Origin: Geosiphon pyriformis
Lineage: Eukaryota; Glomeromycota; Glomeromycetes; Archaeosporales; Geosiphonaceae
Direction of reading: 5' to 3'
Assembly: GCA_016748015.1 (NCBI GenBank)
Contig: JAAOMT010000694.1
Coordinates: 62,001-126,000, forward strand
Length of the DNA stretch: 64,000 nucleotides
This document shows positions 35,331 through 47,168 of this stretch, in pieces. Positions within the stretch are counted from its first letter, which is position 1, and the number at the start of each line of letters is the position of its first letter. The notes under the pieces were generated by a model. It did no database searches and was not told the origin of the DNA. It worked only from the letters and a program-made list of their open reading frames with translations. The translations under genes were made by a program, and so were the position numbers.

Positions 35331-37235
35331 TATATTCTTAAGATAGAGAGAAAGATCCAAGATCAAATCATATTATTCAAAGCCAATTCAAAAATCTGCT
35401 TTCTAGCTGGCATAGCCAATCTGTATATATCAATTAAAGCTTATAAACATTTAAAAATTCTTATTTATAATTACATTAAAGATACTATCAAAACCCTAAA
35501 AGGAACTTTCATTGGTTCTATATCTCTAAACATTCAAAATTCAAAAAAACCTCAACTCATTTCAAATTTTATGCAATTATTCTTATTTTGTAACATTATT
35601 TTGCAAATATAGAATCTGCCAAAAGAAAGTTACTTGTTCACACTAAAAAAAATCAACAAATTAAATTTGAGAAACTTAAGCACCCTATAGCAAATACAAT
35701 TCAAGATTTTTTTAAATTAGTATGCTAATATCTTTGTTAGCAAAAATGAGTTCAGATATACCAATATTATTAAACATTAAATTGACACAAAAGATATACA
35801 ACTCATTAGGCAATAAACTTATAGAGTAAATTCAACAAGTAACAATTTAATTAAACAAGAAGTATAATGAATGTTCAATAACAATCTGATTAAAGAATTG
35901 TTAAGCTCTTGGTTTTTTCCAGTTGTATTAGTCACAAAGAAAAATGAAAAAATAAGATTTTGCATGAACTATTGAAAACTAAATAGCATTATTTGGAGAT
36001 AATTATCTCACTTTTTTTATTCAAGAAATCTTGGACAATCTGGAAAGTAAGAAATAGTTTCATCATTAAAACTTGTCAGTAAATATTGGCAATTCAAAAT
36101 AGATCCAAAAGACAAAAAAAAAATGACATTTACCATGCAGAATGAAAATTTTGAGTTCAACATAATGTCTTTTGGGCTTTACAACACCTCTGCTATCTTT
36201 TAATGGCTAATGAATGTTGTGTATAAAAAACTCCTATGAAAATCAGTCATAGTATATTTGAATAATACCAATGTATTCTCTGAAATCTTTGACAACTATT
36301 TACTTTACCTCCAATAAATTTTCAAATGCCTTTGAGGCACAGGACTAAAACTCAATCCTAACAAATGCTTTTTTGAAAAGAAAGAATTAAAATTCTTAAG
36401 ACATTTAATCAGCAAAAATGAAGTCAAATCCAAGTCAGACAAAGTACAAAAAGTCAGAAATTTTCCAGTCCCAACTAATCTATGAGAACTAAAAGAATTC
36501 TTAAAACTGGCTGGATACTATTGTCAGTTTATTAAAAGATTTTCAGATATTATCAAACTTCTCCACCACTTACTGTCAAAACATGTGTCATACTTTTAGA
36601 GAAAAAAACAGCAAGAAGCATTTGATAACCTCAAACAACAATTAATTACAGTACCAGTCTTGATCTATTTTAACTTTAACAAAAAGTTTATAATTGCAAC
36701 AGATGCTTTGAAAAATGCATTAGGAGTGGTTTTGTTCTTAATTGGACTAGACAACAAAAAACATTCAATTACATATACCAGTTATAATACAAGTTCAGTG
36801 AAAAAAATATACAGTGCAATAGATTTGAAATGTCTTGCCATATATTGGGCCATACACACTTGGAAATACTATCTTAATCAATTATTTAACATATAAACCA
36901 ATCATAAAGAACTTATTTAATTACTTAACAAATCACAACCAGAAAAAAAATATATATAATGAAGTACTTATCTACAACAATTTCTATATAAAGCTTATTA
37001 CAAGAAAAGATCCAAAAATGCCAATGCTAACAGCTTGTTAAGAATAATACAAGTCTAGTCTCAAATTCATAGATACAACTACTTATCAGTGATTACATTA
37101 GTACTTATTAACACTTCAGTTAAAGAAAATATTATCTCAACAGAAACAGAGTATTGTATAAAAACAAGCCCAAAAATATTTTATTCAAAATAACCAACTA
37201 TATTATTAAAAACATTGAAACCATATTACTCCACA
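35331..37235 (+). pseudogene. Reverse transcriptase and RNase H, decayed (J)
   Basis: RT blocks: LLSSWFFPVVLVTKKNEKIR followed by FCMNY (35900-35970), FEFNIMSFGLYNTSAIF (36145-36200), catalytic box VIVYLNNTNVFSE (36247-36285; both Asp of YxDD are Asn), KCFFEKKELKFLRHLISKNE and LAGYYCQFIKRFSD. RNase H is an open stretch at 36660-36896 with KFIIATDALKNALGVVLFL and SAIDLKCLAIYWAIHTWKYY. Confidence 0.88.
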
Positions 37236-38435
37236 ACAGATTATAAAAGATGATGAAAAAAAACTATTTTACATAGCATGTATTCTAATCCAACTACAGG
37301 ACATTTCAACAAAAATGCTACCATGGAAAGAACTATAAACTAATACTATTGGCCAACAATATATAAAAATATTTTTAAATATGTGCTCAATTGTGACTTC
37401 AGTTAAAAAAAAAGAGGAACAAAACTAACAGAACCACTTCAACACATTCCAATTGGAAACTCATTTAATAGAATTGGAATCAATTTGGTTGGTCCTTTCT
37501 CAATTACATCTAAAAGAAATTATTACATAGCTGTAACAATAGACTATCTTACAAAATGGCCAGAAGCCAGAGCAATCCAAGTGGCTAATGCCAAAACAAT
37601 AGCTGAATTTGTACATCAAGCCTTAATTTGCTGACATGAATGCCTAAAAAAATTATTATCAGACCAAAAAACTCACTTTGTCAATAGTATATTAACTAAA
37701 CTAAGCCAACAGTTTGGAATAAAATGACCTTTATTATTATTATACCACCTACAAACAAATGGACTGATAGAATGATTTAACCAGATGTTGTGTAAAGCAT
37801 TAGCAAAAATAAGCTACAAAAATGCACAAGAATAGAACTTATTCATATCTTCTATATTATTTGCATACTAAACATTAAAACAAGATATGGTTTAGTTTAC
37901 ACCATTTGAATTAGTTTATAGAAGAAAAGCCATCTTATTTATTGAATAAAAAATGCTGTTTTACTCAACAGAAGTAATCACCAAAGAAAATTTTGAAGCT
38001 ATCTTGTACTAAAGAACATATTAGCTCATAAAAACATTGAAAGACAATTGCAGAACAGCAGCTGACAATATTAGTAATGCTCAAAAACAACAGAAAAAAA
38101 GACATGATAACTACTTACCCAAACAACCAATAGAATTTAAGATTGAAGACCAAGTACTGTTGTATTATACAAAAGTTGAGAAACAGTGGAGTGGAAAGTT
38201 TGACCTGAAGTGGAATGGTCTATTTTACATACACAAAGTTTTAGGCAATAGAGCTTACAAATTACAATTGGAAAACAGAATTTTAAAAAAAGTAGTACAT
38301 GGAAATTGGTTAAAAATTTATCATATAAAACAAGAGTCATTATTATTTGTATCTCAACTAGAAACACAAATTCTATTAATTAGATCTGAAGATATACCAC
38401 AAGATTTGAAACCAATTATTATCATCAAAACATAA
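37236..38435 (+). pseudogene. Integrase, C-terminal part open (J)
   Basis: HSMYSNPTTGHFNKNATMER starts the zinc-binding region (its CxxC partner is damaged), the core has VTIDYLTKWPEARA, KLLSDQKTHFVN and GLIE.FNQML (catalytic Glu retained). The last 132 codons (38037-38435) are open, from RTAADNISNAQKQQKKRHDN to DLKPIIIIKT. Several Trp codons in the core have become TGA or TAG. Confidence 0.88.
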
Positions 38436-38991
38436 TCAATACATAACTATTTAATTGAAAATTTAAGTATATATAACTATTAAAACAACAAAAATAAATC
38501 AATAGAACTTGTAACATAGACTTATTAGATTAAATTCTACAACTTTTAAAACAACTATTTGATGCAATTCAATATTTCATAGCTCAAATAAAAATCACAA
38601 TTAATAAAAAAAAGATACAATACAAAGATAAAAGCAAAAAAGAGGTGGATAAAAGTTCAACTAGAACTGAACAATTCCATTCCTATAAACAACTCCCCAT
38701 TTCAGTAATTGGTGCTCTGCACAATAATCAAAGAAAGGGGGAACAAAAAGAAAAAAAGAGATATGTTATGGAAAAAACCTGACACAAATAAGAAGAAAAA
38801 AAAGGTAACAGAAATGGATATGTGTTGGGAAAAGCTCAAAAAAATTAAAGAAGCTTTAAGCAGGATAACCAAAAAATTAGCAACAGAAGAATAGACACCA
38901 AAAAATGCCAGAATATAGAAAAAAACTGCCACTAGTCTATTGGTTCTATAAGATTAGTAAACAATTAAGATTAAGTTCACCATATAAAAAC
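38436..38991 (+). pseudogene. Accessory-ORF remnant and 3' leader of J
   Basis: LLKQLFDAIQYFIAQIKITI followed by NKKKIQYKDK (about 38540-38625) aligns by eye with the N-terminal block of the family-2 accessory ORF in L (LLTQQLFQLIQQQKIEITIN). The rest (38709-38894: Lys-rich KKKKKVTEMDMCWEKLKKIK) does not match the L sequence well. The region ends in an A/G-rich stretch before the LTR. Confidence 0.5.
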
Positions 38992-39835
38992 TGCTATTAC
39001 TTATAAAATATAGGAAGTATATTAGCATATAAATTAGCCAATCAAGAGTAGCCATAGTAATGTGAAATTCCAGAATTCTTCTTAGAAGAATTGCAGAATT
39101 CTAGGAATTTCAGAATTCTCATGCAAGAAATTGCAGAATTCCAGAATTCCAGGATTCCTCTCAAAAGAAATTGCAGAATTCCAGGAATTCCAAAATTCCT
39201 GGTGTAAAGAATTGAGAAATTGAAGAATCCTAATTATGTATATATAGTGATAGCATTAGAAGAAAAAAAGACAGACCTCTCAGTTTAGATTTGATATAAG
39301 CAATATTCCACATTACAAATATTAATAAATAACTATTTACTATCTTAAATTTACTCTTTACTATTAACTCTACATGTTAATAGTAATCAATACTTAACAT
39401 TTTGAAACAATAGCTCTTGATTATAGCTATTGACAGAATATTAACTTGCAATTGCCTTGGCTTATTTCTTTATTTTCTTTTATGTTCTTTTGTTAATTCT
39501 TTTGTTTTACTAATTAATTAAGAATTAAAAAGTGCTGAGTTACAGACATTATAAGGACTGGTAAAAGATCTGTGAAACAAGGGTAAAGAACTCATAGATT
39601 TAAAAATAGCTTACCAGGAAGATTACTGGTCACCATGCTAAGAAAGAAATTTGACGGAATTGCGATTCTGGGAGGTGACTGAAAAACAACTATTGAATTT
39701 CTGTGCATTATACAAAGAACTCCACAAAAATCTTCAGATTATGAAAACCATCAGAAACCAACAGCATTATATTAATTGAGCACCAAGTTACAGATTTGTT
39801 ATTTGCTTTGAGACCCCAAATAATCACCTGTAACA
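38992..39835 (+). repeat. Family-2 LTR shared by J (3') and K (5')
   Basis: Starts TGCTATTACTTATAAAATAT, ends CCTGTAACA at 39835. GAATTC-type array at about 39065-39215, TATATATAG box at 39239-39247. Left flank is the end of J, right flank (TTTGGTGCTCCC, 39836-39847) is the primer site and leader of K. Only one LTR separates two elements in the same orientation. Confidence 0.9.
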
Positions 39836-39837
39836 TT

Positions 39838-39847
39838 TGGTGCTCCC
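39838..39847 (+). promoter_or_regulatory. Primer binding site of K
   Basis: TGGTGCTCCC, two bases after the LTR, fits priming by the CCA end of a tRNA whose 3' end is GAGCACCA. The same octamer TGGTGCTC occurs inside the LTRs of family-1 elements H and I. The tRNA was not identified. Confidence 0.5.
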
Positions 39848-41870
39848 TATAAAGTATAATCTTACAGAGAACCAGCATTAACAACAATTATCCAAAAGTG
39901 ACAGAATTAGAAATAATAGGGACAAACCATTTAGAATTTGCTAAATTCTTATTTTAACAGTACAGCCAACAATTGAGCTTAACCAATAATCATTATCCAG
40001 TAGAATCAGCCTTCAACTTTTACATCAATGAGAAAATCACAGATTTTCTAAAAAGACCAGTTGACATTGAATCAACAAGAGAAAATTTCTATACAGAATT
40101 AATCCAACACACCAGCTTACCACAAAATCACAGTTTTGTACCAATTATCAAGGAAATCAATTAAAAAATTAAAAAATATACTCAACAACAATTCTCTATT
40201 ATCTATACAAACAAGGGTAAAGAAAAGTTACAAACACCAGCAACAACACCAAAAGAAATACAATTACCAATATAAAAGAAACAAAAAATTGAATCTCTAC
40301 TATATTTATTATATTATCACATACCCAGAAGTACCATCAACATCACATTAACAGACACATCTATATCAAACATGACATCAACATTTGGACAACTACCATT
40401 TCAAAGTAAACAAAAGAAAGCAGAATTATTAAAAATCTATGGCAATTACTTTGAAGGATTTAAATTGCAATTGCCAATGCCATCAGAATTCCAATCACTG
40501 CTATCTTTACCAGATTTTGGAACCGCAAATTCTTGAGAGATAATAGCATCAAAAAAAAAGAAGAAAAAAATCAAGAATTTAATTATCAAAATCTGATTGC
40601 AGAAAATCCAAAAGTTAAAACTCCAAATATTCAAACCCAGTAAACTCAAAACAATCCAAACTTTGAGTTAATTAATCAGTAAACCTTACTTCTAGAAATC
40701 ATCATTAATCAACAACCAATTGATCCAATTGCTAAACAACTTCAATAGCTGCCAATACTACCTTAGCAATTACCACTTCAACCATTATAACAATCAAACT
40801 TAGATCCAATGGCCTACACCCCAATAGTAAAACTCAAAAAATTTATTGGTAAAAAAAACAATGCCCAAGTGTGGCTGAATAATATGGAAAAGACTATTAC
40901 AGCCAACAGATGGAATAATGCCTGAGCCATACAAGCCATTTCATACTTTTTTTAAGATATTACCAACTCATGATATTAGAGCTTAGTCAACAAACTTCAA
41001 GATTTTAATGCATTCAAGCTTGAGTTTTTGAGATATTTTAGCAACAATAACAGTATTAATTATTTAACTAATACCTTTATCATCATCAAGCAAGAAAAAA
41101 CTAAAGCAGTCACTACTTACTTAAGATGCTTCTATAAAAACTTGTGCCAAATACAAGCAATTGATGTAAATTACTTTACAGCACCACAGATTCTGAACCA
41201 GTTCATCTATGGACTGTGCAGTAGTATCCTCCAACACATATGCCCAATACACTTACAAACTCTCCAAGATGCAATTACCAATGCATAGAATTTCAAATCT
41301 GCCAAACTTGAAGCTAATCATGCTTAAACCATCAATCTAGTAATGAATGGATTATCTAAATTAAATTTTAAGTTGAAACAATTTAGTGATTCTATTAACC
41401 AAAAATTAGAGGGATATTTAGCTAACAATTAGACAATTTATTAATTTCCACAATAACACAATAATCAAGGAAACACGAATTGTTTTTAGAATTAGTTATA
41501 TTTATTATCCTCAACCAATCAACAGTGACAACAGAAGACACATGTTTACCACTACTGTGATAAATAAAGACATTTGAGAATTGACTGCAGATTAAGAATA
41601 GATAACCAACAATTGGGAAATCTATATTGAAACTCTGATTACCAGTTTCAAACTCTGAGATATCAATCCAATCTAGAAATATATCAATCAAATTACCTAC
41701 TAGTAATGCAGCCACCAATTTATCAACCACCCATGTATTAGACTTCAGCACCAGTTATTTATTAACTGCAGCCACAAATAATATATCAACTCCAACAAAT
41801 TTCTACACTGCCACCAAACTCAGCTCAGATAACATTAGGAAATCTCAGATTAAAAGTCACTCAAAACTGG
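39848..41870 (+). pseudogene. Gag, decayed (K)
   Basis: N-terminal segment LSLTNNHYPVESAFNFYINE and ITDFLKRPVDIESTRENFYT (39973-40164), a variable middle, then the gag core: MAYTPIVKLKKFIGKKNNAQ (40810), YFSNNNSINYLTNTFIIIKQ, TTYLRCFYKNLCQIQAIDVN and FIYGLCSSILQHICPIHLQT (41028-41288). The knuckle near 41520-41565 is damaged: its first Cys reads Tyr (YHYCDK, one stop, then RHLRIDC). A Tyr/Gln/Pro-rich tail is at 41700-41860. Confidence 0.88.
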
Positions 41871-41873
41871 AGA

Positions 41874-42621
41874 TTGGCAATAGTTGTTTTCCAACTAATT
41901 CTCAGTTTATTTAACCAGCCATCAGGATCATACCAGCAGAGCTCAGGAACCAGATATACCCAAAACCTGAGTTCTCAGAACTATTTAAGTCTTCTGGTTA
42001 CCCCAGAAAATGCCTTATCCAATAACATAGAAACCAACCAAACACAACCATTTACCAACAACATACTTCCAGCCATTATTACCAATAATGAATCACTAGC
42101 AGCAATCTTCCTATTTAAACTTGAGGAACTGTCATTCATGTCCTTGTTCAGTGGAGCCACATTCGAAGAAAAACTGATCACTGTCATGTACACTGATGTT
42201 AAAGTTGATAACCACTCCATCAAACTGATTCTAGATAATAGATCAGTTGGCAGCATTATCACAAGACAACTCATAAACCAATTAGGTCACTGAATTGATT
42301 GAACTGTCAGTGTAAGAATAATTACAGCTAATGGAGCCATCAAGACTCCAATTGGTAAAATAGATAACTTATCCATTGAAGTCAATGGCATCATCATACC
42401 AATCAAGATATTAGTCATAGAAGCCACTCAATACCAAGTACTTGTTGGTAATGATTGGTTGTTTAAAACCAATGTGATGCTTGATTAGAATACACAAGAG
42501 CTCCAACTTAGCTAGAACGGTTAACACACATATGTACCAGTCATGTGTGACCACTTTAAGCCTATTATTACACCATCAGCACCTCTTATCAAGTTCAACA
42601 ATGAAAAAAAAACCTACCTGG
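41874..42621 (+). pseudogene. Retropepsin-type protease, interrupted (K)
   Basis: VMYTDVKVDNHSIKLILDNR, then SVGSIITRQLINQL (open piece ending 42293), is the active-site region with D-N-R (GAT AAT AGA) where family 1 has D-S-G. ITANGAIKTPIGKIDNLSIE, VLVIEATQYQVLVGNDWL and the QELQLS block follow to 42520. The gene is split by H at 42621. Confidence 0.85.
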
Positions 42622-43634
42622 TGTTACCGGAAGTTTTTGGTCTCTTTTCTTGAATGTTGTAACTGTCTGTTGGTTGCAAATTCACGTTTTCTAGAAGTAG
42701 TTGAACCTCCAATAACTGAATTTATCTTCAAATTATCTCCTATAATTTGAACTGCTGGGCTTATATGTGGAATGGCCAATTCTGTGCCAGTTGCTTTGTG
42801 TAGTTACATTGCAGTAAACATCAACTCTTTCCCAAGAATTGCTTGTCTGGAAGCTCACTAAAAATGTGTAGTTACTTTGCTGTAAAAGTCAACTCTTCTA
42901 CAGGAATCTCGTCTGTAGGCTACCCTAATGATTATAATAAACAACTAAAAAAAAAATAAAAAAAATGTAAAAAAAATTGAATTCTGTTAAGGAAAACGTT
43001 TTCTATCCAGGCCTGGAGTCACTAACAGTTTACTGAAATTGGTAGCTAATCAATTTCGAAATGTTAGTTGGGTTTTTGGGGATTTTCCAAGTGCAATAAT
43101 TAAATAATTTGATTTTTCAAATTATTTGATATTTATTTATTTCTGTGTGTATAGAAATAGTTCTAAGTAATAAATCTAAAGTAAGATACATTTTCTTGAA
43201 GAGAAAAGCTCTTCTTTTATACAACTTGTTGTAATACTAGTCTATGAACTTGCACTTTTTCTCTTTGCTCAAATTTCAGCAAACTAAAGATACATTTTGA
43301 TGAACTACAAGTTATTTCGCTGAACTCTTGATTAATTTGGGTAAACTATTCATAATTTCGGCGAATTTCTGTAAATTTTGGCGAATTTCTTATAAATTTC
43401 GGCGAATTTCTGTAAATTTCGACGAATTTTAGAATGTTACAAAGTTCAGAGTATTGTGTAATTTGATCATTCTACTTTCTGTTATACTAATTAGATTATT
43501 TTAATTGAATCGTAATATGTGATAATTGATTAAATAATAAATGATAATTTGAAATGATATTAATATACTAATGAATTATAGGAATTATAAGGGTAATCTC
43601 GTGCTAATTAATAGTTAAAATTTTACTGGTAACA
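42622..43634 (-). repeat. LTR B (3' LTR of H, family 1)
   Basis: Plus-strand ends TGTTACCGG and ACTGGTAACA. TATA box (TATAAAAG on the minus strand) at 43214-43221. Four tandem ~20-bp units AATTTCGGCGAATTTCTGTA at about 43354-43432, more than in its partner LTR E. The polypurine tract (GAGGAGGAGATTA on the minus strand) is 43635-43647. Confidence 0.95.
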
Positions 43635-44280
43635 TAATCTCCTCCTCAAAACTGAGCTCCGTCAAAGTCCAAGCACTATCTGTAATATTGAGATAGTGAT
43701 CCAAAATAATTGAAGTAATCTGGTCTGAAAATTGTTGAAATTTCAGTTCTGTGAGCTTGCCAATGTATTGGACTTTTATTGGTTGCAGTATTGGATTTTG
43801 TAGAACATTTTCACAAGTATTAAACAAATCATAGAGTCTAAAAGCTGCTCTAAGTTTGTAGCAAGTGTTTGTTGGTCCAGCTGCTGTTTTGAATTCATTG
43901 TAGATTTGTTTTTGTATAGCTTTAGGAGTGAGATTTGTTGCTTCAAGTTCCAGTTTTCATTCATAAAGTGTTTTTCCAATGTGGAAGTATTTATAGATAG
44001 AAGTGTGTTTATTGTTCTGTTTATTGAGAAGTGATAGAAGTTTTTGTTGTATTGTAGCATTTGGTGAAATGTTAATAGGGGCAATTAAAAAATTTTCTTC
44101 TAGTGCTTGCTTCAAAAGTTTTGGTAACCTATTTTCAGAGTGACTTCTTGTTTTTTTCTATAGAGGTGATAGTTCTGTGAATGATTTGCTACTGGGGCTG
44201 TGATTTCCTTCTAAATGTAATTAATTTAACTTCTATTAATCGTTATGGATAAGTCAGGAAGTGTTTTCAAGACTAACATT
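43615..44280 (-). pseudogene. Post-integrase accessory ORF, frameshifted (H)
   Basis: Same gene as 50311-51018 and 1390-2055. The C-terminal 70 residues (MFNTCENVLQNPILQPIKVQ to IMLPVKF) are open, the stop (43615-43617) lying inside the LTR. The upstream part is recognisable but in other frames (SQKLMLVLKTLPDLSIT near 44240-44290; NSKQQL region 43776-44084), so a frameshift between about 43790 and 43830 and earlier indels inactivate it. Confidence 0.75.
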
Positions 44281-44469
44281 AACTTTTGAGATATTTGTTG
44301 AATATTTCGAGGAATAATTATGATAAAATTGACTAATTATGAAAAGAGAGAATAAAAAAAATTATTTTTTGGATATGGGATTTTTATTTGTTTTTGGGTT
44401 TGGGTGTTTTTTGTAATTTATTTACTATTTTTGTCTTTGTGTTTTTATTGTAAAATTTAAGTGTTCAAG

Positions 44470-45842
44470 TTTGGTTGTTGTTCTATTATAATTATTGGTT
44501 CTAAATTTTAGGGAATATCTTTAGGATTAATTAAAAGGGAATGTGTACCAATTTGTGGAATTAATGGTTCAGAATTGTTTTTGAAATGATAGTGTTTCAA
44601 TCTGTTTCCATGTGCAACTTTTGCTAGTATTTTGTCATCAAGTCTTAACTTGTATAATCCATTGCCTAAAATTTCGTGAATATAAAATAGTCCGTCTCAT
44701 TTGTTTTCAAATTTCTCACTCCATTGTTTTTCAGCCTTAGTTCTGTGTAAGAGAACTTTATTTCCAACTTTAAATTCGTTGGTAATAGGTGGTAATTTGT
44801 TGTTATGTTTTTCTTTTTGTTGAGCTTGGAAATATTCAATATGAGTTGCTGCTATTCTTCTTTTTTCTTTTAGTGTACTAAGAAAAGTGTAGGCTCTTCT
44901 TTGGAGTGTCTCTTGAAAGTTTTCTTTATTGATTGGTTGTATTGGGTATGTTTCTACTGTGAAGTTAATTGGTAATGTTGCTGTCCTTCCATAAGTAAGA
45001 TCAAATAGTATGTGTTTTGTAGTATCTTGTTCTAGTGTTCTGTATGTTAGTAACACTAATGGAATAAAGATATCCCATTCCTGCTCAAAGTCTGTTGAGA
45101 CTTTGGCTAGAGATTCACACAATGTTTTGTTGAAACATTCTACAAATCTATTTGTTTGAGGGTGATAAAGTGATGATAGAGGTTTTTTGACATTGAACTG
45201 TTCACAAATTTTTTGTATCAAGTTGTTCACAAAATGTGTTCCTTGATTAGATAAAAGTTCAATTGGGCATCCATGTCTACAAATAATGTCTTCATAGATG
45301 AAATTTGCTACTGATTTTGCATCTGTTCTTTGGATGGCTCTAGCTTCAGACCATTTGGTAAGATAATCTACTGCAACTGCAATATAACAATTTCCTTGGG
45401 TTGTGATAGGTAATGGTCCGACTAAATCAATTCCAACTCTGTCAAAAGGTTGTCCAACTTTAATTGGATTTAAAGGTTCTGTGGGGCAAGTTCCTTCTCT
45501 TCTTTAACAATTATCACAAGATTCTACATATTATCGAATGTTTTTTTGCATGTGAGGCCAAAAATAATGTTCAAAAGTTCTTTGAATTGTTCCATCTCTT
45601 TCCAAGTGTGCTGAAGAAGGATCTGTGTACATGTTGTATAGAATTGTTTCTTTTTCATTCTCTTGTACTAATCTGAGTAGTTGGTTTGGGTTTTTACAAT
45701 TTTTGTAATATATTTTGTTATGATGTATAAAATATTGTTTGGATTGGTGTTGTAATTGATGTTTTTTACTTGGAGACCAATTTTCCAGCATGGTGAGAGT
45801 CTCCAAATAGTTTTTGATGTTGTTGTAGTTTTTTGGATCCAT
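44470..45842 (-). pseudogene. Integrase, largely readable (H)
   Basis: HHCC region (MYTDPSSAHLERDGTIQRTF ... C-x2-C damaged), core with VAVDYLTK, ELLSNQGTHFVNNL-like block, and catalytic Glu kept in RFVECFNKTL. The 177-residue open piece is 44697-45230 and contains DIFIPLVLLTYRTLEQDTTK and GRTATLPINFTVET. The C-terminal barrel follows to the stop after QPNLNT at about 44465. In the second catalytic region Asp is read as Asn (TCTAATCAAGG). Confidence 0.88.
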
Positions 45843-45999
45843 TGTTGTTGATTTTGTTGTTTGTTCTGCTGTTAAGTTTGTTGGTGTTTTGTTAGTGTTA
45901 ATGTTGGTATTAATATTGTCTCATTCTTGAGAGGCTATCAACATTGGTGTGTAGTTTTCCTGGTTTGTGATGTACAATGTATCTGTAGTCTGCTAGGAA

Positions 46000-47168
46000 G
46001 TCATTCCATCAAGACTGTTTAACACTTTGTTCAGTTTTCTTTTTATTAAGCTATTTGAAGCCAATATTGTCAGTTATTATGTCAAATTCTTTTCTATTCT
46101 TTAGGTATTGTTGAAAGTGTTTGAGAGCCCAGATGACTGCAGTGGCTTCCAATTCAGTTGAGCCATATTTGAGTTCTGTTGGCTTGAGTGTTCTGCTGGC
46201 ATAGACAATAACTTGTTCCTGGCCATTTTTATCCAATTGTAATAAGATGGCACCAAATGCTATGTGTAAAGCATCAGTGGCTAAGTGAAATTGTTTGTTG
46301 AAGTCTGGGTAAGCAAGAACTGGGGCTGTTGTCAATTTTGTTTTGAAAGTTTCAAAAGCTTTTTGTTGTTCTTCAGTCTATTTGTATGGTATGTTTTTGT
46401 TGGTAAGATAATTGAGTGGTTTGGCAATTTCTGAGAATTCTTTTATGAATTTTTGATAGTAAAAGACTAATCCTACAAATCCTCTTAGTTCTGTAGTATT
46501 TCTGGGGGTTTGAAAGTTTTTGACAGCACTGATTGTTCCTGGATTTGGTTTGATTCCATCTTTACTAACTATGTATCCAAGAAAAATCAAGCTTGTTTTT
46601 CCAAAGTGACATTTCTTAATATTTAACTTTAATCCTGCTTTCTGTAATTGTTGAAAAACTTCTCACAAGTGAATGAGATGGGCTTCAAAGCTTGGTGAGT
46701 ATATATCAGTATTATCAAGATAAACAATTACTGATTGCCACAAGAGCCCTTCATAGACAACATCTATGAGTCACTGAAATGTTGCTGGTGTATTGCAGAG
46801 TCCAAAAGGCATAACATTAAACTCATAATTTCCTCTTTGAGTGGTGAATGCTGTTTTGGGTCTATCTTTTGGGTCTATTTCGACTTGCCAGTATCCACTT
46901 TCCAGGTCTAAAGTTGAAAAGAACTTGGCTTTTTCTAGAGCATCTAGCATGTCATCAATTCTTGGAAGAGGGTAGGCATCTCCAATTGTAACATTATTCA
47001 GTTGTCTATAATCAACACAGAATCTGATTTTTCCGTTTTTTTTTTAACTAAAACTACTGGTGAGGTCCAAGAACTTCTTGATGGTTGAATTAATCCATTA
47101 TTAAGCATTCTTTGGACTTCTTCTCTGATAAATTGGTGGCTGGCCGGTGGCACTCTGTAAGCTTACTG
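46000..47168 (-). pseudogene. Reverse transcriptase and RNase H, decayed (H)
   Basis: RT blocks [56 protein letters not shown] (first catalytic Asp present), [29 protein letters not shown] (YxDD reads YLDN) and IFLGYIVSKDGIKPNPGTIS. RNase H is open at 46051-46335 with FHLATDALHIAFGAILLQLD, YGSTELEATAVIWALKHFQQ and FDIITDNIG. Stops are at Trp (FQ*LI, YK*TE, FK*LN) and one frameshift is at the poly(A) run near 47045. Confidence 0.92.

Larger units (their letters stand above)
32172..38991 (+). mobile_element. Element J (family-2-like), main part
   Basis: Continuation of J after the L insertion: rest of gag, protease, cysteine-rich region, dUTPase, RT, RNase H, integrase and the start of an accessory ORF, all on the plus strand and heavily decayed up to about 37450. 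It is the most diverged pol in the window, but the integrase end is close to that of L. Its 3' side meets a single family-2 LTR (38992-39835) shared with element K. Confidence 0.88.
39836..42621 (+). mobile_element. Family-2 element K, 5' part
   Basis: Leader, gag and protease of a plus-strand family-2 element. It is interrupted in the P-T-W codons at 42621 by element H and resumes at 62456 (GAAGCCTATCAA after the duplicated CTGG), restoring PTWEAYQV. The 3' end is beyond the window. Confidence 0.9.

Noticed and set aside
43354-43432. CRISPR-like array
   Set aside because: Units are contiguous tandem repeats without spacers, inside a eukaryotic LTR.
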